A DNA stretch of 64,000 nt from Candidatus Delongbacteria bacterium (GTDB taxonomy: Bacteria; UBA4055): positions 40,788 to 104,787 of the forward strand of contig DMTS01000056.1 in assembly GCA_003477045.1 (NCBI GenBank), given 5' to 3'. Positions within the stretch are counted from its first letter, which is position 1, and the number at the start of each line of letters is the position of its first letter. The notes under the pieces were generated by a model. That model saw only the letters and a list, made by a program, of their open reading frames with translations, was not told the DNA's origin and made no database searches. A program made the position numbers and the translations under genes. This document shows, in pieces, positions 53,409 through 62,511 of this stretch.

Positions 53409-54821
53409 ATGAGAAACTTGTTTGTGATGTCAATTTTAATATTTGAAATTAGTCTATTTTCAAACAATTTGACAAACGACGTTGCTCAGAATTTTATAAA
53501 AACTCTTTACGAAAACGGAGATATTCGTCAATTCATCCTAAGGGAAGAATTCGATTTGTCGAATAGGTTAGGAATTGAATATGTGGATGTTCAAAATAAA
53601 TTTATGATCGGTTACGGTATTGACAGAAATTTTATTACAGAAAGTGTTTTTAACGAAGTAATTAGCAGTTATAAAATAGAAAATATCGCTCACGATTTTT
53701 CAATACTCAAAATAAACATCCCGTCAAAAAACTATAAAACAGAATACTTTTTCATTAATGAAAACCTTGTTTCAAGACCTTATTTCTATTTGAAAAAGGA
53801 AAACTGGGATACTTTGAATTCTGATTATATTCTTTTTTTTTCAAAAGACAGTGCCCGATTAAGCGATTATTCTGTGAAAAAACTGAATAGATTTATAGAT
53901 GCAATGATTACCTTACTGAAAATAAGTAAAGAACAATCTGTAAATCTGAAAAAGAATAAGTTGGTTTATATTCTCTGTGAGAATCAGGAGGAAATAAAAA
54001 GAATTTCAGGTTTTGATACAAGAGGAATATTTTTTCTTGGGCAGAATTATTTGGTTTCGACCTATAATTATCATGTCCATGAGATATCACACTTTTTAAT
54101 AAACTATAAACTGAATAAATTACCGCTATTTACTTTACCGGTGCTGCAGGAAGGATTTGCAGTTGCCTATGGAGGAAGAGGCGGAAAACAACCTTCGGTT
54201 CTTTACAATATAGGTAGATTTCTTTTAGAATCAGATTTGATAAAAATTAATGATATTTTAACAAAATCTGGTTTTGAACAATTCGATGCAAGTTTGTCTT
54301 ATCCTGTGAGCGGTTTATATGTAAAGTATCTTGTCGATAATTTCGGGATCGAAAAATTTTTAGAAATATATAAGGATAACAGCACGACAGATTTGTTAAT
54401 TACACAATTAAAATTAAATATTACTGAGACAGATTTGTATGAGTTCAATAAATATTTAAATACCAAAATTTCAAATAAGATTAAGCCGGTAAATACAAAA
54501 GGTGAAGTGAATTATTATTTTTCTGCTAAAGACACGATTTTTATATCAAACAAGCCATCTTTGACTTGCTATTCAAGCGATATTTTCAATGAAATATTCA
54601 AGTATACCGAATATGCAAATTATAAATATGGTATAATTCCTTCAGAAAATGGAGTTTCTGTATATAATTTTTTTACAAACGAGCTAATTGCATTTTTTAA
54701 TTCTTCTTTTATACATAAAAATGACATTTCCTCTGAGATAAATGCTAAGTATTTTTCTATCGAAAAAGATGTTTTTGAGGATGATATCAATACGATGCAT
54801 CATTCAATATTTAACAAGTAA
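53409..54821 (+). CDS. Exported gluzincin-like metalloprotease
   Basis: About 470 residues with a signal peptide (MRNLFVMSILIFEISLFS). HEISH (about 224-228) followed 20 residues later by LQEGFA gives the HExxH...E zinc site of gluzincins, in the style of the 'peptidase MA' family. The rest has no recognisable motif. The DNA here is visibly more AT-rich than its neighbours and rich in Asn, Ile and Phe codons, which may mark transfer or faster evolution. No strong ribosome-binding site; an alternative TTG start at 53391 would overlap the nitroreductase gene by 8 bp. Confidence 0.7.
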   Translation: MRNLFVMSILIFEISLFSNNLTNDVAQNFIKTLYENGDIRQFILREEFDLSNRLGIEYVDVQNKFMIGYGIDRNFITESVFNEVISSYKIENIAHDFSILKINIPSKNYKTEYFFINENLVSRPYFYLKKENWDTLNSDYILFFSKDSARLSDYSVKKLNRFIDAMITLLKISKEQSVNLKKNKLVYILCENQEEIKRISGFDTRGIFFLGQNYLVSTYNYHVHEISHFLINYKLNKLPLFTLPVLQEGFAVAYGGRGGKQPSVLYNIGRFLLESDLIKINDILTKSGFEQFDASLSYPVSGLYVKYLVDNFGIEKFLEIYKDNSTTDLLITQLKLNITETDLYEFNKYLNTKISNKIKPVNTKGEVNYYFSAKDTIFISNKPSLTCYSSDIFNEIFKYTEYANYKYGIIPSENGVSVYNFFTNELIAFFNSSFIHKNDISSEINAKYFSIEKDVFEDDINTMHHSIFNK

Positions 54822-54871
54822 ACAATAAAGAAAATTTCACAAAACATGAAAGAAAAATTATTATTGTCAAT

Positions 54872-54885
54872 CACTATAATTAGTG
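54872..54885. promoter_or_regulatory. Palindrome in the spacer before the HD-GYP regulator
   Basis: CACTA-TAAT-TAGTG, a perfect 5-bp inverted repeat with a 4-bp centre, 15 bp before a second palindrome. Possible operator or weak terminator of the preceding gene. Confidence 0.3.
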
Positions 54886-54899
54886 CATGATTCAGAAAT

Positions 54900-54934
54900 T
54901 GTCATGCTTGACACTCGAATGATTAAGCTACAAT
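54900..54934 (+). promoter_or_regulatory. Promoter candidate overlapped by a TGTCA-N4-TGACA operator-like repeat
   Basis: TGTCA-TGCT-TGACA (54900-54913) is a perfect inverted repeat with the 5-4-5 layout of Crp/Fnr-type sites. Its right arm overlaps a TTGACA -35 element (54908-54913), and TACAAT (54929-54934) could be the -10 with a short 15-bp spacer. The HD-GYP regulator starts at 55006. Confidence 0.4.
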
Positions 54935-55005
54935 TTGTATTGATTTCAACGGTGTTTGTAGTTATATTAACATACTTGGAATAAAGTTTAACTCAAGGTG
55001 AACTA

Positions 55006-56163
55006 ATGTCGAGAATACTTGTAGTTGATGATGAACCGGAATTAAGAGAATTCGTTGCGATGAGCCTCGAGCTAAATGAATACGAAACGGTCGAGGCTGA
55101 AAACGGAAAAAAAGCCCTTGAAATACTGAAGAGTGAAGATTTCGACTGTATCGTCTCAGATGTGGAAATGCCGGAGATGACAGGACCGGAATTTTTAAAA
55201 AAATTCAGAGAGATAAACAAGGTGATCCCGGTAATTATGCTTACTGGGGTTAAAGCTCTTAACACTGTTGTTGAAGTAATGAAACTTGGCGCACAAGACT
55301 ATCTTGTAAAGCCGATCAACATTGATGAGCTTTTGATAGCAGTAAGAAAAAGCATTGAATTTAAACGGCTGAAAGATCAGAATATAAGGCTACAGAAAGA
55401 GAATGAGAGATATCAACACCATCTCGAAGACATGGTCGAAAAAAGGTCGATACAGCTAAAGGACGCTCTGTTCGGCTCTCTAATCATTATTGCTTCGGCT
55501 ATCGAGGCTAAAGATGAATACACAAAAGGTCACAGCAACAGAGTGAGGCTTATTAGCCTTGATATCGGGAAACTTATGAACCTCGACAACAAGGAACTTC
55601 AAGTACTTGAATACGGCGCAATGATGCATGATGTCGGTAAAATAGGCGTAAAAGATGCTATTTTACAAAAGAATAAGTCCCTTACCGAAGAAGAGTTCGA
55701 TTCGATAATGTCACATCCGGCTGTGGGAGCGAATATAGTCAAAAATATTTCTTTCTTCGGTCCGATGGCAGACTGCATAAAGTATCACCATGAAAAATTC
55801 GGCGGCGGGGGTTACCCAGACGGAATAAAAGGGGAGAGGATACCTCTTCTTGCGCGAATTGTCGCTGTAGCAGATACTTACGATGCTATTACTACAACAC
55901 GGCCCTACAGAAAAGAAAAAACAAGTAATGAAGCTGTACAGGTTCTTCTTGAAGGAAGAGGCACGCAGTTCGATCCTTACATAGTCGATGTTTTCGTTAA
56001 CAACAGACTCTACGAAAAAGATTATATTTCAAAAGATAAAATTGAATCTGAAGCAGGAATGATCAAGCCTTCAACAATCATACTTGATGATGAAAAATCA
56101 TTTGACGAGATAATAAAACCAAAAAAAAATAACGATGAGCCGTATATTTATGATGAATTGTAG
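55006..56163 (+). CDS. Response regulator with HD-GYP domain
   Basis: A 385-residue protein. Receiver domain 1-120 with phospho-acceptor D52, Thr80 and Lys102; a coiled linker; and an HD-GYP domain from about 155 with MMHDVGKIG (His208-Asp209), HHEKFGGGGYPDG (261-273) and VADTYDAITTTRPYR. These degrade cyclic di-GMP. All catalytic residues look intact. The sensor kinase is not adjacent. AAGGTG precedes the ATG. A promoter candidate lies upstream, and it heads the run that ends with the S41 protease. Confidence 0.93.
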   Translation: MSRILVVDDEPELREFVAMSLELNEYETVEAENGKKALEILKSEDFDCIVSDVEMPEMTGPEFLKKFREINKVIPVIMLTGVKALNTVVEVMKLGAQDYLVKPINIDELLIAVRKSIEFKRLKDQNIRLQKENERYQHHLEDMVEKRSIQLKDALFGSLIIIASAIEAKDEYTKGHSNRVRLISLDIGKLMNLDNKELQVLEYGAMMHDVGKIGVKDAILQKNKSLTEEEFDSIMSHPAVGANIVKNISFFGPMADCIKYHHEKFGGGGYPDGIKGERIPLLARIVAVADTYDAITTTRPYRKEKTSNEAVQVLLEGRGTQFDPYIVDVFVNNRLYEKDYISKDKIESEAGMIKPSTIILDDEKSFDEIIKPKKNNDEPYIYDEL

Positions 56164-56800
56164 GTTGTTAGTCATATTGTTAATTTCTATGAACCTCTTA
56201 GGGAAAGATTTTTTTATCGGCAGGCTTAAATATGACGGTGGCGGAGACTGGTACAGTAATCCTTCCTCGGTTAATAATCTGCTCAAGTTTGTCTCGAAGG
56301 AATCAGGTATTGACTGCTCTGAAATGGAAGGTACTGCAGTAGTAAGCGAGAATCTAAACTCATTCCCTTATCTTTACCTTACAGGCCACGGAACCATTGA
56401 CATGACCGAAAACGAAGCTGAACTTGTTAGGAAACATCTTTTGAAGGGCGGGTTTCTTCATGCAGATGACAACTACGGCCTCGACAAATCATTCAGACGC
56501 CTGATAAAGAAAATATTTCCGGATAAAGAGCTTGTTACAGTTCCTTTCGACCATCCGATCTACAATATAAAATATAAATTCCCGAACGGACTGCCTAAAA
56601 TTCACGAGCATGACGGCAAGAGTCCCGAAGGTCTTGGGATCTTCCATAACGGCAGGCTGGTGCTTTTTTATTCGGTTGAATCGGATCTCGGAGACGGATG
56701 GGAGGACAGAGAAGTTCATAATGATCCCGAGGAAAAAAGACTGCAGGCGCTGAGGATGGGATGCAATCTGGTTTTGTACTATCTGGAGAGTTTTAAATGA
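56150..56800 (+). CDS. Exported DUF4159 protein
   Basis: About 216 residues with a short signal peptide (LLVILLISMNLLG). FIGRLKYDGGGDWYSNPSSVNNLLKF and YLTGHGTIDMTENEAELVRKHLLKGGFLHADDNYGLD are the DUF4159 signature; late HPIYN and EGLGIFHNGRLVLFYS also fit. This family is usually beside MoxR/DUF58/VWA genes, here absent. Several start codons (56135, 56150, 56153) are possible and none has a ribosome-binding site; coupling to the upstream gene is likely. Confidence 0.85.
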   Translation: MMNCRLLVILLISMNLLGKDFFIGRLKYDGGGDWYSNPSSVNNLLKFVSKESGIDCSEMEGTAVVSENLNSFPYLYLTGHGTIDMTENEAELVRKHLLKGGFLHADDNYGLDKSFRRLIKKIFPDKELVTVPFDHPIYNIKYKFPNGLPKIHEHDGKSPEGLGIFHNGRLVLFYSVESDLGDGWEDREVHNDPEEKRLQALRMGCNLVLYYLESFK

Positions 56801-57552
56801 AAAGACTGTACAACAGCCAGATAAAGATGATAAAATCTTTACAGAATGTTAAAGGCCGCTCTGAAACAGGTTTTTTTGTTGCGGAAGGGCTAAAAGAGGT
56901 GCGGGAACTTATCTCATCAGGAATAGTGATCGAGATGATAGTTGTCGATAAAAATTTTGACTCATCTCAGATAGAGCTAAAGAAGGGTATAGAGCTTTAC
57001 GAGCATAACATTGAATCGGTTACTTCAATGGCATCCTCTGAAGGAATACTGGCTGTGGCCAGAATACCTGAGCCGAATAAAAATGAGGCATTTTTCAGAA
57101 ACAGATCAAGGATACTGGGACTTTTTTCGATAAGCGATCCCGGTAATATAGGAACCTTAATAAGAACTGCAAGATGGTTCAATCTGGATGGAGTGATTCT
57201 CTACGGCAACTGCGCGGATATCTGGTCCCCGAAAGTGTTAAGAAGCAGTATGGGCGCAATTTTCGGAATCGATTTTATAAAATTCAGCCGCTTTAACGAC
57301 AGCCGGGAATTTCTGAGAAATTTTTATAAGATCAGTACTTATCTTCACAAGATCAACGACTATAAATGCGGCAGTAGTAAAAAGAAAATATTATTTTTAG
57401 GAAATGAAGCTAACGGAATGGATAGAACTATGGAGCAAGAATTTGATTCTAACTTCAGGATCGGTCCTGAAGGAGGTTTTGAATCTCTGAACGTATCGGT
57501 TGCGGGAGGTATTATCATGAATGAAATTTTTAATATCCAAAGGGGGATATAA
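56797..57552 (+). CDS. TrmH/SpoU-family RNA 2'-O-methyltransferase
   Basis: A 251-residue enzyme with an N-terminal substrate-binding domain (KGRSETGFFVAEGLKEV) and a SPOUT domain: ISDPGNIGTLIRTARWF, PKVLRSSMGAIFGI, FLGNEANGMD and IGPEGGFESLNVSVAGGI. The target RNA (23S rRNA G2251-like or tRNA) cannot be decided. It overlaps DUF4159 by 4 bp and shares one base with aroF. Confidence 0.92.
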   Translation: MKRLYNSQIKMIKSLQNVKGRSETGFFVAEGLKEVRELISSGIVIEMIVVDKNFDSSQIELKKGIELYEHNIESVTSMASSEGILAVARIPEPNKNEAFFRNRSRILGLFSISDPGNIGTLIRTARWFNLDGVILYGNCADIWSPKVLRSSMGAIFGIDFIKFSRFNDSREFLRNFYKISTYLHKINDYKCGSSKKKILFLGNEANGMDRTMEQEFDSNFRIGPEGGFESLNVSVAGGIIMNEIFNIQRGI

Positions 57553-58595
57553 TGCTGATAATTATGAAGATCGGAGCTACGAAACAACAGATACTTGATG
57601 TTGTTCAGGCGATCGAAGGGATCGGATATCAGGCCAAGATAAGCAAAGGAGCGCAAAGATCAGTAATTCTTGTTCACGGAAACATCGGTTATATCGATGA
57701 ATCCTACTTTAAAAAATTTATGGGCATTAGGGATATTATTCATATTTCAAAAAGACTTAAGCTGGTTTATAGAGAAAATAACGGCGGGGCGGATACTATC
57801 GTAGATTTAGGCGATAATATTGTGTTCGGTGACAGGTCTGCACAAATAATCGCGGGACCATGCTCGGTCGAAAGCAGAGAAATGATAATGGAAACAGCTG
57901 ATTTTTTAAGCTCTAGAGGTATCAAGCTTTTAAGAGGAGGTGCTTTTAAACCAAGAACTTCCCCTTATAGTTTTCAAGGCCTCGGCGATAAAGGTCTCAG
58001 CTATATACACGACGCCGCGAAAAAATACAACATGAAGATAGTTACCGAGGCAATTGACGAATATTCGCTCAGTCAGGTAATGGATGTTGCAGATGTTATT
58101 CAGATCGGTGCAAGAAACATGCAGAACTATTCACTTCTCAAAAAATGCGGAGCTATAAAAAATCCGATACTTTTAAAAAGGGGATTTACCGCATCAATAG
58201 ATGATCTTTACGCATCTCTCGAATATATTCTTTCTGAAGGCAACCCGAATATAATTGTCTGTGAAAGAGGCATAAGGGTCTTTGAGGGTACAAAGCAGAG
58301 ATCAATAATCGATTTTCTCGGAGTCAGCGATCTTAGAGAAGAATCTCACCTGCCGGTAATCATCGATACAAGCCATGCAACAAGAGAAAGAGCAAAGGTT
58401 CCAGGGCTTTCAAGGGCCGCGCTTGCATTCGGTTGTGACGGGCTCATGGTGGAAGTACATCCCGATCCTGATAAAGCTCTATCGGACGGGCCTCAGTCAC
58501 TTTCGTTCAATGATTTTGATCTTATGCTGATAGAATTGAAAAAAATTTCCGGGCTTTTCAGTAAACCGTTAAAATTTTACAAAGAGCAAAAATGA
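57552..58595 (+). CDS. aroF: 3-deoxy-7-phosphoheptulonate synthase (type I-beta)
   Basis: A 347-residue DAHP synthase, first step of the shikimate pathway. An N-terminal ACT/ferredoxin-like regulatory domain (about 1-75) precedes the barrel: IIAGPCSVESREMI, LRGGAFKPRTSPYSFQGLG, IGARNMQNYSLL and IDTSHATRERAKV. GGGGGATATA precedes the ATG at 57552. No other aro gene is adjacent. It overlaps the SpoIID-like gene by 4 bp. Confidence 0.95.
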   Translation: MLIIMKIGATKQQILDVVQAIEGIGYQAKISKGAQRSVILVHGNIGYIDESYFKKFMGIRDIIHISKRLKLVYRENNGGADTIVDLGDNIVFGDRSAQIIAGPCSVESREMIMETADFLSSRGIKLLRGGAFKPRTSPYSFQGLGDKGLSYIHDAAKKYNMKIVTEAIDEYSLSQVMDVADVIQIGARNMQNYSLLKKCGAIKNPILLKRGFTASIDDLYASLEYILSEGNPNIIVCERGIRVFEGTKQRSIIDFLGVSDLREESHLPVIIDTSHATRERAKVPGLSRAALAFGCDGLMVEVHPDPDKALSDGPQSLSFNDFDLMLIELKKISGLFSKPLKFYKEQK

Positions 58596-60070
58596 AAGTA
58601 AGGATCGGATTTTTTCATAAAAAGTCGCTGATAAAAGTAAAGTTCAAAGGCGAGTATTTCATATCTGATAAAAGCGGATGTCCCGGTAAAAATCTGGATA
58701 ATAACAAGGTTTATGATATAAAGCTGATCGAAAGCAAACCTTCCGAGCACGAATGGTACGAAAAGACCGATACAGTTTTTGATGTAGGTAAACTGGAATC
58801 GCATAGGGACAAATATTACCTTCATGAGAAATCTACAAGAGTGATAAAGGTGGGCAGCCAAATAGGAAAATTGAACAATTTTGAATACTGGCTGTTAGAA
58901 AAAACCGGAGATATGGAAGGAAAAATTTATCCTTCAGGTGACTATAAATATAAGAAGCTGATTAAGAAAGATGCGCAGGGGAAGATATTTTTTAACGGGG
59001 TAGAATTTAAGAATAAAATAAATATGATTCCAGCAAACGAAGACTGCAGCTTTGTGGTAGAGGGAGTAAATGTAGGGATCGATTTTCACTGGGATCATAA
59101 AGAGGATCTGGAATACAAAGGCGAACTGGAAGTTATTATAGATAATTCCGGAAGCCTTACGGCGGTCAATATTATTGATCTTGAAGAGTATCTTTCGAGC
59201 GTGAATTCTTCTGAAATGAGGAACGACAACAATCTTGAAATGCTCAAAGCGCAGACTATCGCCGCAAGGAGCACAGTACTGGCCACAATGGGAAAACACC
59301 ATTATTCAGACGGGTTCGATCTCTGTTCAGACGACCACTGCCAGTGTTATCAGGGAATTTCAAAGATTTCAGAACTGTCCAAAAAAGTTACGGAAGATAC
59401 AAAGGGAGAGATACTGATCTTTGATTCAGGCATAGTTGACGCAAGATACTCAAAGATTTGCGGAGGCATTACAGAAAGGTATTCAACATGTTGGGAAGAT
59501 ATGGATTTTCCATATCTGGCGTCATTCTATGACAATCCCGTTGGAAGCGAAGTAAAAAATGTTATGAAAGATAAAGAAGCGGAGAAATTTATCCTGGACA
59601 AGAATTTCGATTGTTTCTGCAACACCTTTAAAAATCCTCTTCCGAAATCACTTGAATTCTGCAGAGACCTTTTCAGATGGAAAACAGTGATAACAGCCTC
59701 TGAAATCAAAGAAAATCTGAAACAGAAATTCGGAATTGACATCGGAGACATCACAGATTTAACTGCGATAGCGAGAGGATATTCAGGCAGAATTTTTAAA
59801 ATGGAATTAAAGGGAACTGAAAGCAACACTGTTATTTCAAAAGAACTGAATATCAGGCGGCTTCTTTCAAAAACTCATCTGCCCAGCTCTGCATTTTTAA
59901 TAACAAAATCCGGTACAGATTTCATTTTTACCGGTGCTGGATGGGGTCACGGTGCGGGATTGTGCCAGATCGGAGCTCAGGTGATGGGCGAAAAGGGTTA
60001 CTCATACAAAGTCATACTAAAACATTATTATCGCGGAGCGGCGGTTAAAAACCTGTCGGATTACACATAA
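58592..60070 (+). CDS. SpoIID/LytB-domain protein
   Basis: A 492-residue protein. The SpoIID domain runs from about residue 190: LEEYLSSVNSSEM, LKAQTIAARSTVLA, KICGGITERYSTCWED and the C-terminal GAGWGHGAGLCQIGAQVMG. SpoIID proteins are peptidoglycan lytic transglycosylases acting on denuded glycan; outside spore formers they appear as envelope enzymes. No clear signal peptide is visible, which is odd for such a role. A CDLCSDDHCQC-like cysteine group is present (about 245-252). It sits between aroF and rodA. Confidence 0.88.
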   Translation: MKVRIGFFHKKSLIKVKFKGEYFISDKSGCPGKNLDNNKVYDIKLIESKPSEHEWYEKTDTVFDVGKLESHRDKYYLHEKSTRVIKVGSQIGKLNNFEYWLLEKTGDMEGKIYPSGDYKYKKLIKKDAQGKIFFNGVEFKNKINMIPANEDCSFVVEGVNVGIDFHWDHKEDLEYKGELEVIIDNSGSLTAVNIIDLEEYLSSVNSSEMRNDNNLEMLKAQTIAARSTVLATMGKHHYSDGFDLCSDDHCQCYQGISKISELSKKVTEDTKGEILIFDSGIVDARYSKICGGITERYSTCWEDMDFPYLASFYDNPVGSEVKNVMKDKEAEKFILDKNFDCFCNTFKNPLPKSLEFCRDLFRWKTVITASEIKENLKQKFGIDIGDITDLTAIARGYSGRIFKMELKGTESNTVISKELNIRRLLSKTHLPSSAFLITKSGTDFIFTGAGWGHGAGLCQIGAQVMGEKGYSYKVILKHYYRGAAVKNLSDYT

Positions 60071-60072
60071 GA

Positions 60073-61287
60073 GTGAAGAGCTTTACTAAAGACATAGATT
60101 TTCTAATTATTTTTTCACTTGTATCTTTATTCGTGTTAAGTATTTTTTCGATTTATTCGGCAGGATATCCGAGGGGTATGGAAAATATCGCCTTCACTCA
60201 GATTATCTGGTTTTGTACCGGAATGATTATCCTTGTTGTCACACAATTTATATCCATGAAGAGCGTTTTGGCTCTGTCGAATCTTTTCTACGCAGTTCTT
60301 ATTATAATGCTTCTGCTTGTATTTTTAATCGGGTCTGTCAGGATGGGCGCTAAAAGATGGATAGAGATAGGATCGTTCCAGTTCCAGCCTTCTGAACTCG
60401 GAAAATTCTTACTGCTGTGCACACTAGCCCGGTACTACAGCGCAGGCAAGATACACTGGAATGATAAAAAATATGCTATTTTCGGTTCCGTGCTGACGAT
60501 AATTCCTTGTATATTAGTTCTTAAGCAACCTGATCTCGGTACAGCTATAATCTATATTTTCATATTTATAGCTGTCATATACTCTGCAGGGCTCCCGTAT
60601 TTTTACCTTTTCAATTTGGCTGCGCTTTCTTTTTTCCTGTTCGCAAAGGGTATCGGTGACCAGTTCTTTATTACTGCACTTGTAATTTACGGAATAGTGC
60701 TTTACAAATTTTCTGTAAAAATTACTGCAGGTATAGCTTTGTGGTCAACAGGCCTAATACTTGGTATAGCATCAAATATGTTCTGGGAAGGTCTTAAAGA
60801 GTATCAGAAGATGAGGCTTCTTACTTTTTTAGATCCGGAGAAATTTTCGAAGGATGGAGGCTGGCAGATAATACAAGCCAAAACTGCAGTTTCAAACGGC
60901 GATCTACAAGGAATGGGATTTATGAATGGAAGCCAGACACAGCTCAGATTCCTTCCAGAAGGTCACACCGACTTTATTTTCAGCGTGATCGCCGAAGAAT
61001 TCGGGCTTATCGGAATTATAATTTTGTTTATTGCTTTTACTATCTTGTTTTACAGACTTGTAAAAATTGTTTCAAAAACAAGAAGCAGATATTTGTACCT
61101 GCTTGGTTCAGGAATTACCGCATTGTTAATATTTCAGACAGTTCTTAATATCTCTATAAGTCTCGGGCTGCTTCCTGTGACGGGACTTCCTCTTCCTTTA
61201 GTCAGTTATGGCGGTTCGGCTTTGATGATGAATATGCTGATGATAGGAATTGTTATGAACATAGGAAAACATGAGAATAATATATAG
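60073..61287 (+). CDS. rodA: RodA-type SEDS glycosyltransferase
   Basis: A 404-residue membrane protein with about ten transmembrane helices. The SEDS signatures are GAKRWIEIGSFQFQPSELGKF, LKQPDLGTAII, QIIQAKTAVSNGDLQGMGFMNGSQTQLRFLPEGHTDFIFSVIAEE and PLPLVSYGGSALM. It polymerises lipid II during cell elongation, normally with a class B PBP, which is not in the window. GTG start at 60073, 2 bp after the SpoIID stop. Confidence 0.94.
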   Translation: MKSFTKDIDFLIIFSLVSLFVLSIFSIYSAGYPRGMENIAFTQIIWFCTGMIILVVTQFISMKSVLALSNLFYAVLIIMLLLVFLIGSVRMGAKRWIEIGSFQFQPSELGKFLLLCTLARYYSAGKIHWNDKKYAIFGSVLTIIPCILVLKQPDLGTAIIYIFIFIAVIYSAGLPYFYLFNLAALSFFLFAKGIGDQFFITALVIYGIVLYKFSVKITAGIALWSTGLILGIASNMFWEGLKEYQKMRLLTFLDPEKFSKDGGWQIIQAKTAVSNGDLQGMGFMNGSQTQLRFLPEGHTDFIFSVIAEEFGLIGIIILFIAFTILFYRLVKIVSKTRSRYLYLLGSGITALLIFQTVLNISISLGLLPVTGLPLPLVSYGGSALMMNMLMIGIVMNIGKHENNI

Positions 61288-61299
61288 AGGGACTTTGCT

Positions 61300-62508
61300 A
61301 TGAAAAATATAGTACTTTTTGAAGATGCGGGTTATACGAATTTCGGCCCCCTAACAAAAACAAGACCTGTATTCGAGTTGAAAACAGGCATATTCAGTAT
61401 AAGAGAAAGGTATTCAAAATTACTGAAAGATTACCACTTTTATTATTTTTACCGTAAATCTTTCGATACTATGATGAGTGATATAGGATTGAAAGGAATT
61501 GAGAAATTACCTGACGGGCTTCCTTTTTTAGCTATAAATGCAAGGATAGTTCCAAATAAAAATTTTCTAAAATATTTTGAAATAGCGGTAAATCAGAAAA
61601 GCATTCCGGCAACTGATGAAAACGAGAAGCTTCTTATGGGTGTTTTTACTACCAAGTCGGATTTTGTTGACGCAGTGAAAAAGGGATTAAAAACAAATGT
61701 TCAGCCTTTACTGGAAGTGCTGAAATATCCGTGGTGCATTACTAATTCGATAGGAGAATCCATAAAAACTGATGCAAATCTCCTTGATAAAAAACAATTC
61801 AGCTCATCGAAGCTTACGGGTGTAATATTAGAAAAAAAAGAAGATGTTTTTATAAGAAAATCCGCAGTGATCAAAGCAGGGGTTGTATTAGATGCAACGG
61901 AAGGGCCCGTGATTATTGATGAGGGCGCTGAAATTATGTATAATAGTGTAATAATGGGACCGGCTTACATCGGAAAAAAATCAAAAGTCAAGATCGGGTC
62001 GAAAATCTATCACAATACTTCGATCGGAGAAGTATGTAAAGTCGGAGGGGAGATAGAAAGCACGATAATTCACGGGTACAGCAACAAACAGCATGAGGGA
62101 TTTCTGGGGCATTCCTATATTGGAAAGTGGTGCAATCTTGGAGCTGATACGAATAATTCCGATCTGAAGAATAATTATTCTTTCGTGAAAGTAGAAATCA
62201 ACGGAGAACTTATAGATTCCGGATCATTATTTGTAGGCATGATTATGGGAGACCATTCAAAAACCGGAATAAACACGATGATCAATACCGGAACAGTTAT
62301 AGGAGTGGCGTGCAATGTTTATGGAGAGGGATTTCCCCCGAGGTATGTTGAAGATTTTCACTGGGGCGGAAAGGAAAAACTGGTGATCTATCCCTTTAAA
62401 AGAACGCTCGAAACAGCGAGAACTGTAATGGAAAGAAGGAGTATAACGCTTCAGAAGTATGAGGAAGATATACTGAAAAAATTATATTTAAAACTTAAAC
62501 AGGAATGA
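61300..62508 (+). CDS. GlmU-like putative sugar nucleotidyltransferase with beta-helix
   Basis: A 402-residue protein of the NTP_transf_4 type: FEDAGYTNFGPLTKTRPVFEL near the N-terminus replaces the classical nucleotidyltransferase loop. From about 190 a left-handed beta-helix of hexapeptide repeats follows (VIIDEGAEIMYNSVIMGPAYIG, SKVKIGSKIYHNTSIG), and GHSYIGKWCNLGADTNNSDLK resembles the GlmU acetyl-CoA region. It could supply the acetyltransferase step missing from the protein at 23965 (inference). The next gene starts 3 bp later. Confidence 0.85.
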   Translation: MKNIVLFEDAGYTNFGPLTKTRPVFELKTGIFSIRERYSKLLKDYHFYYFYRKSFDTMMSDIGLKGIEKLPDGLPFLAINARIVPNKNFLKYFEIAVNQKSIPATDENEKLLMGVFTTKSDFVDAVKKGLKTNVQPLLEVLKYPWCITNSIGESIKTDANLLDKKQFSSSKLTGVILEKKEDVFIRKSAVIKAGVVLDATEGPVIIDEGAEIMYNSVIMGPAYIGKKSKVKIGSKIYHNTSIGEVCKVGGEIESTIIHGYSNKQHEGFLGHSYIGKWCNLGADTNNSDLKNNYSFVKVEINGELIDSGSLFVGMIMGDHSKTGINTMINTGTVIGVACNVYGEGFPPRYVEDFHWGGKEKLVIYPFKRTLETARTVMERRSITLQKYEEDILKKLYLKLKQE

Positions 62509-62511
62509 AAA

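Noticed and set aside
61300..62508. A complete bifunctional GlmU
   Set aside because: The N-terminus lacks the LAAGxGxRM nucleotidyltransferase loop; only the beta-helix part resembles GlmU.
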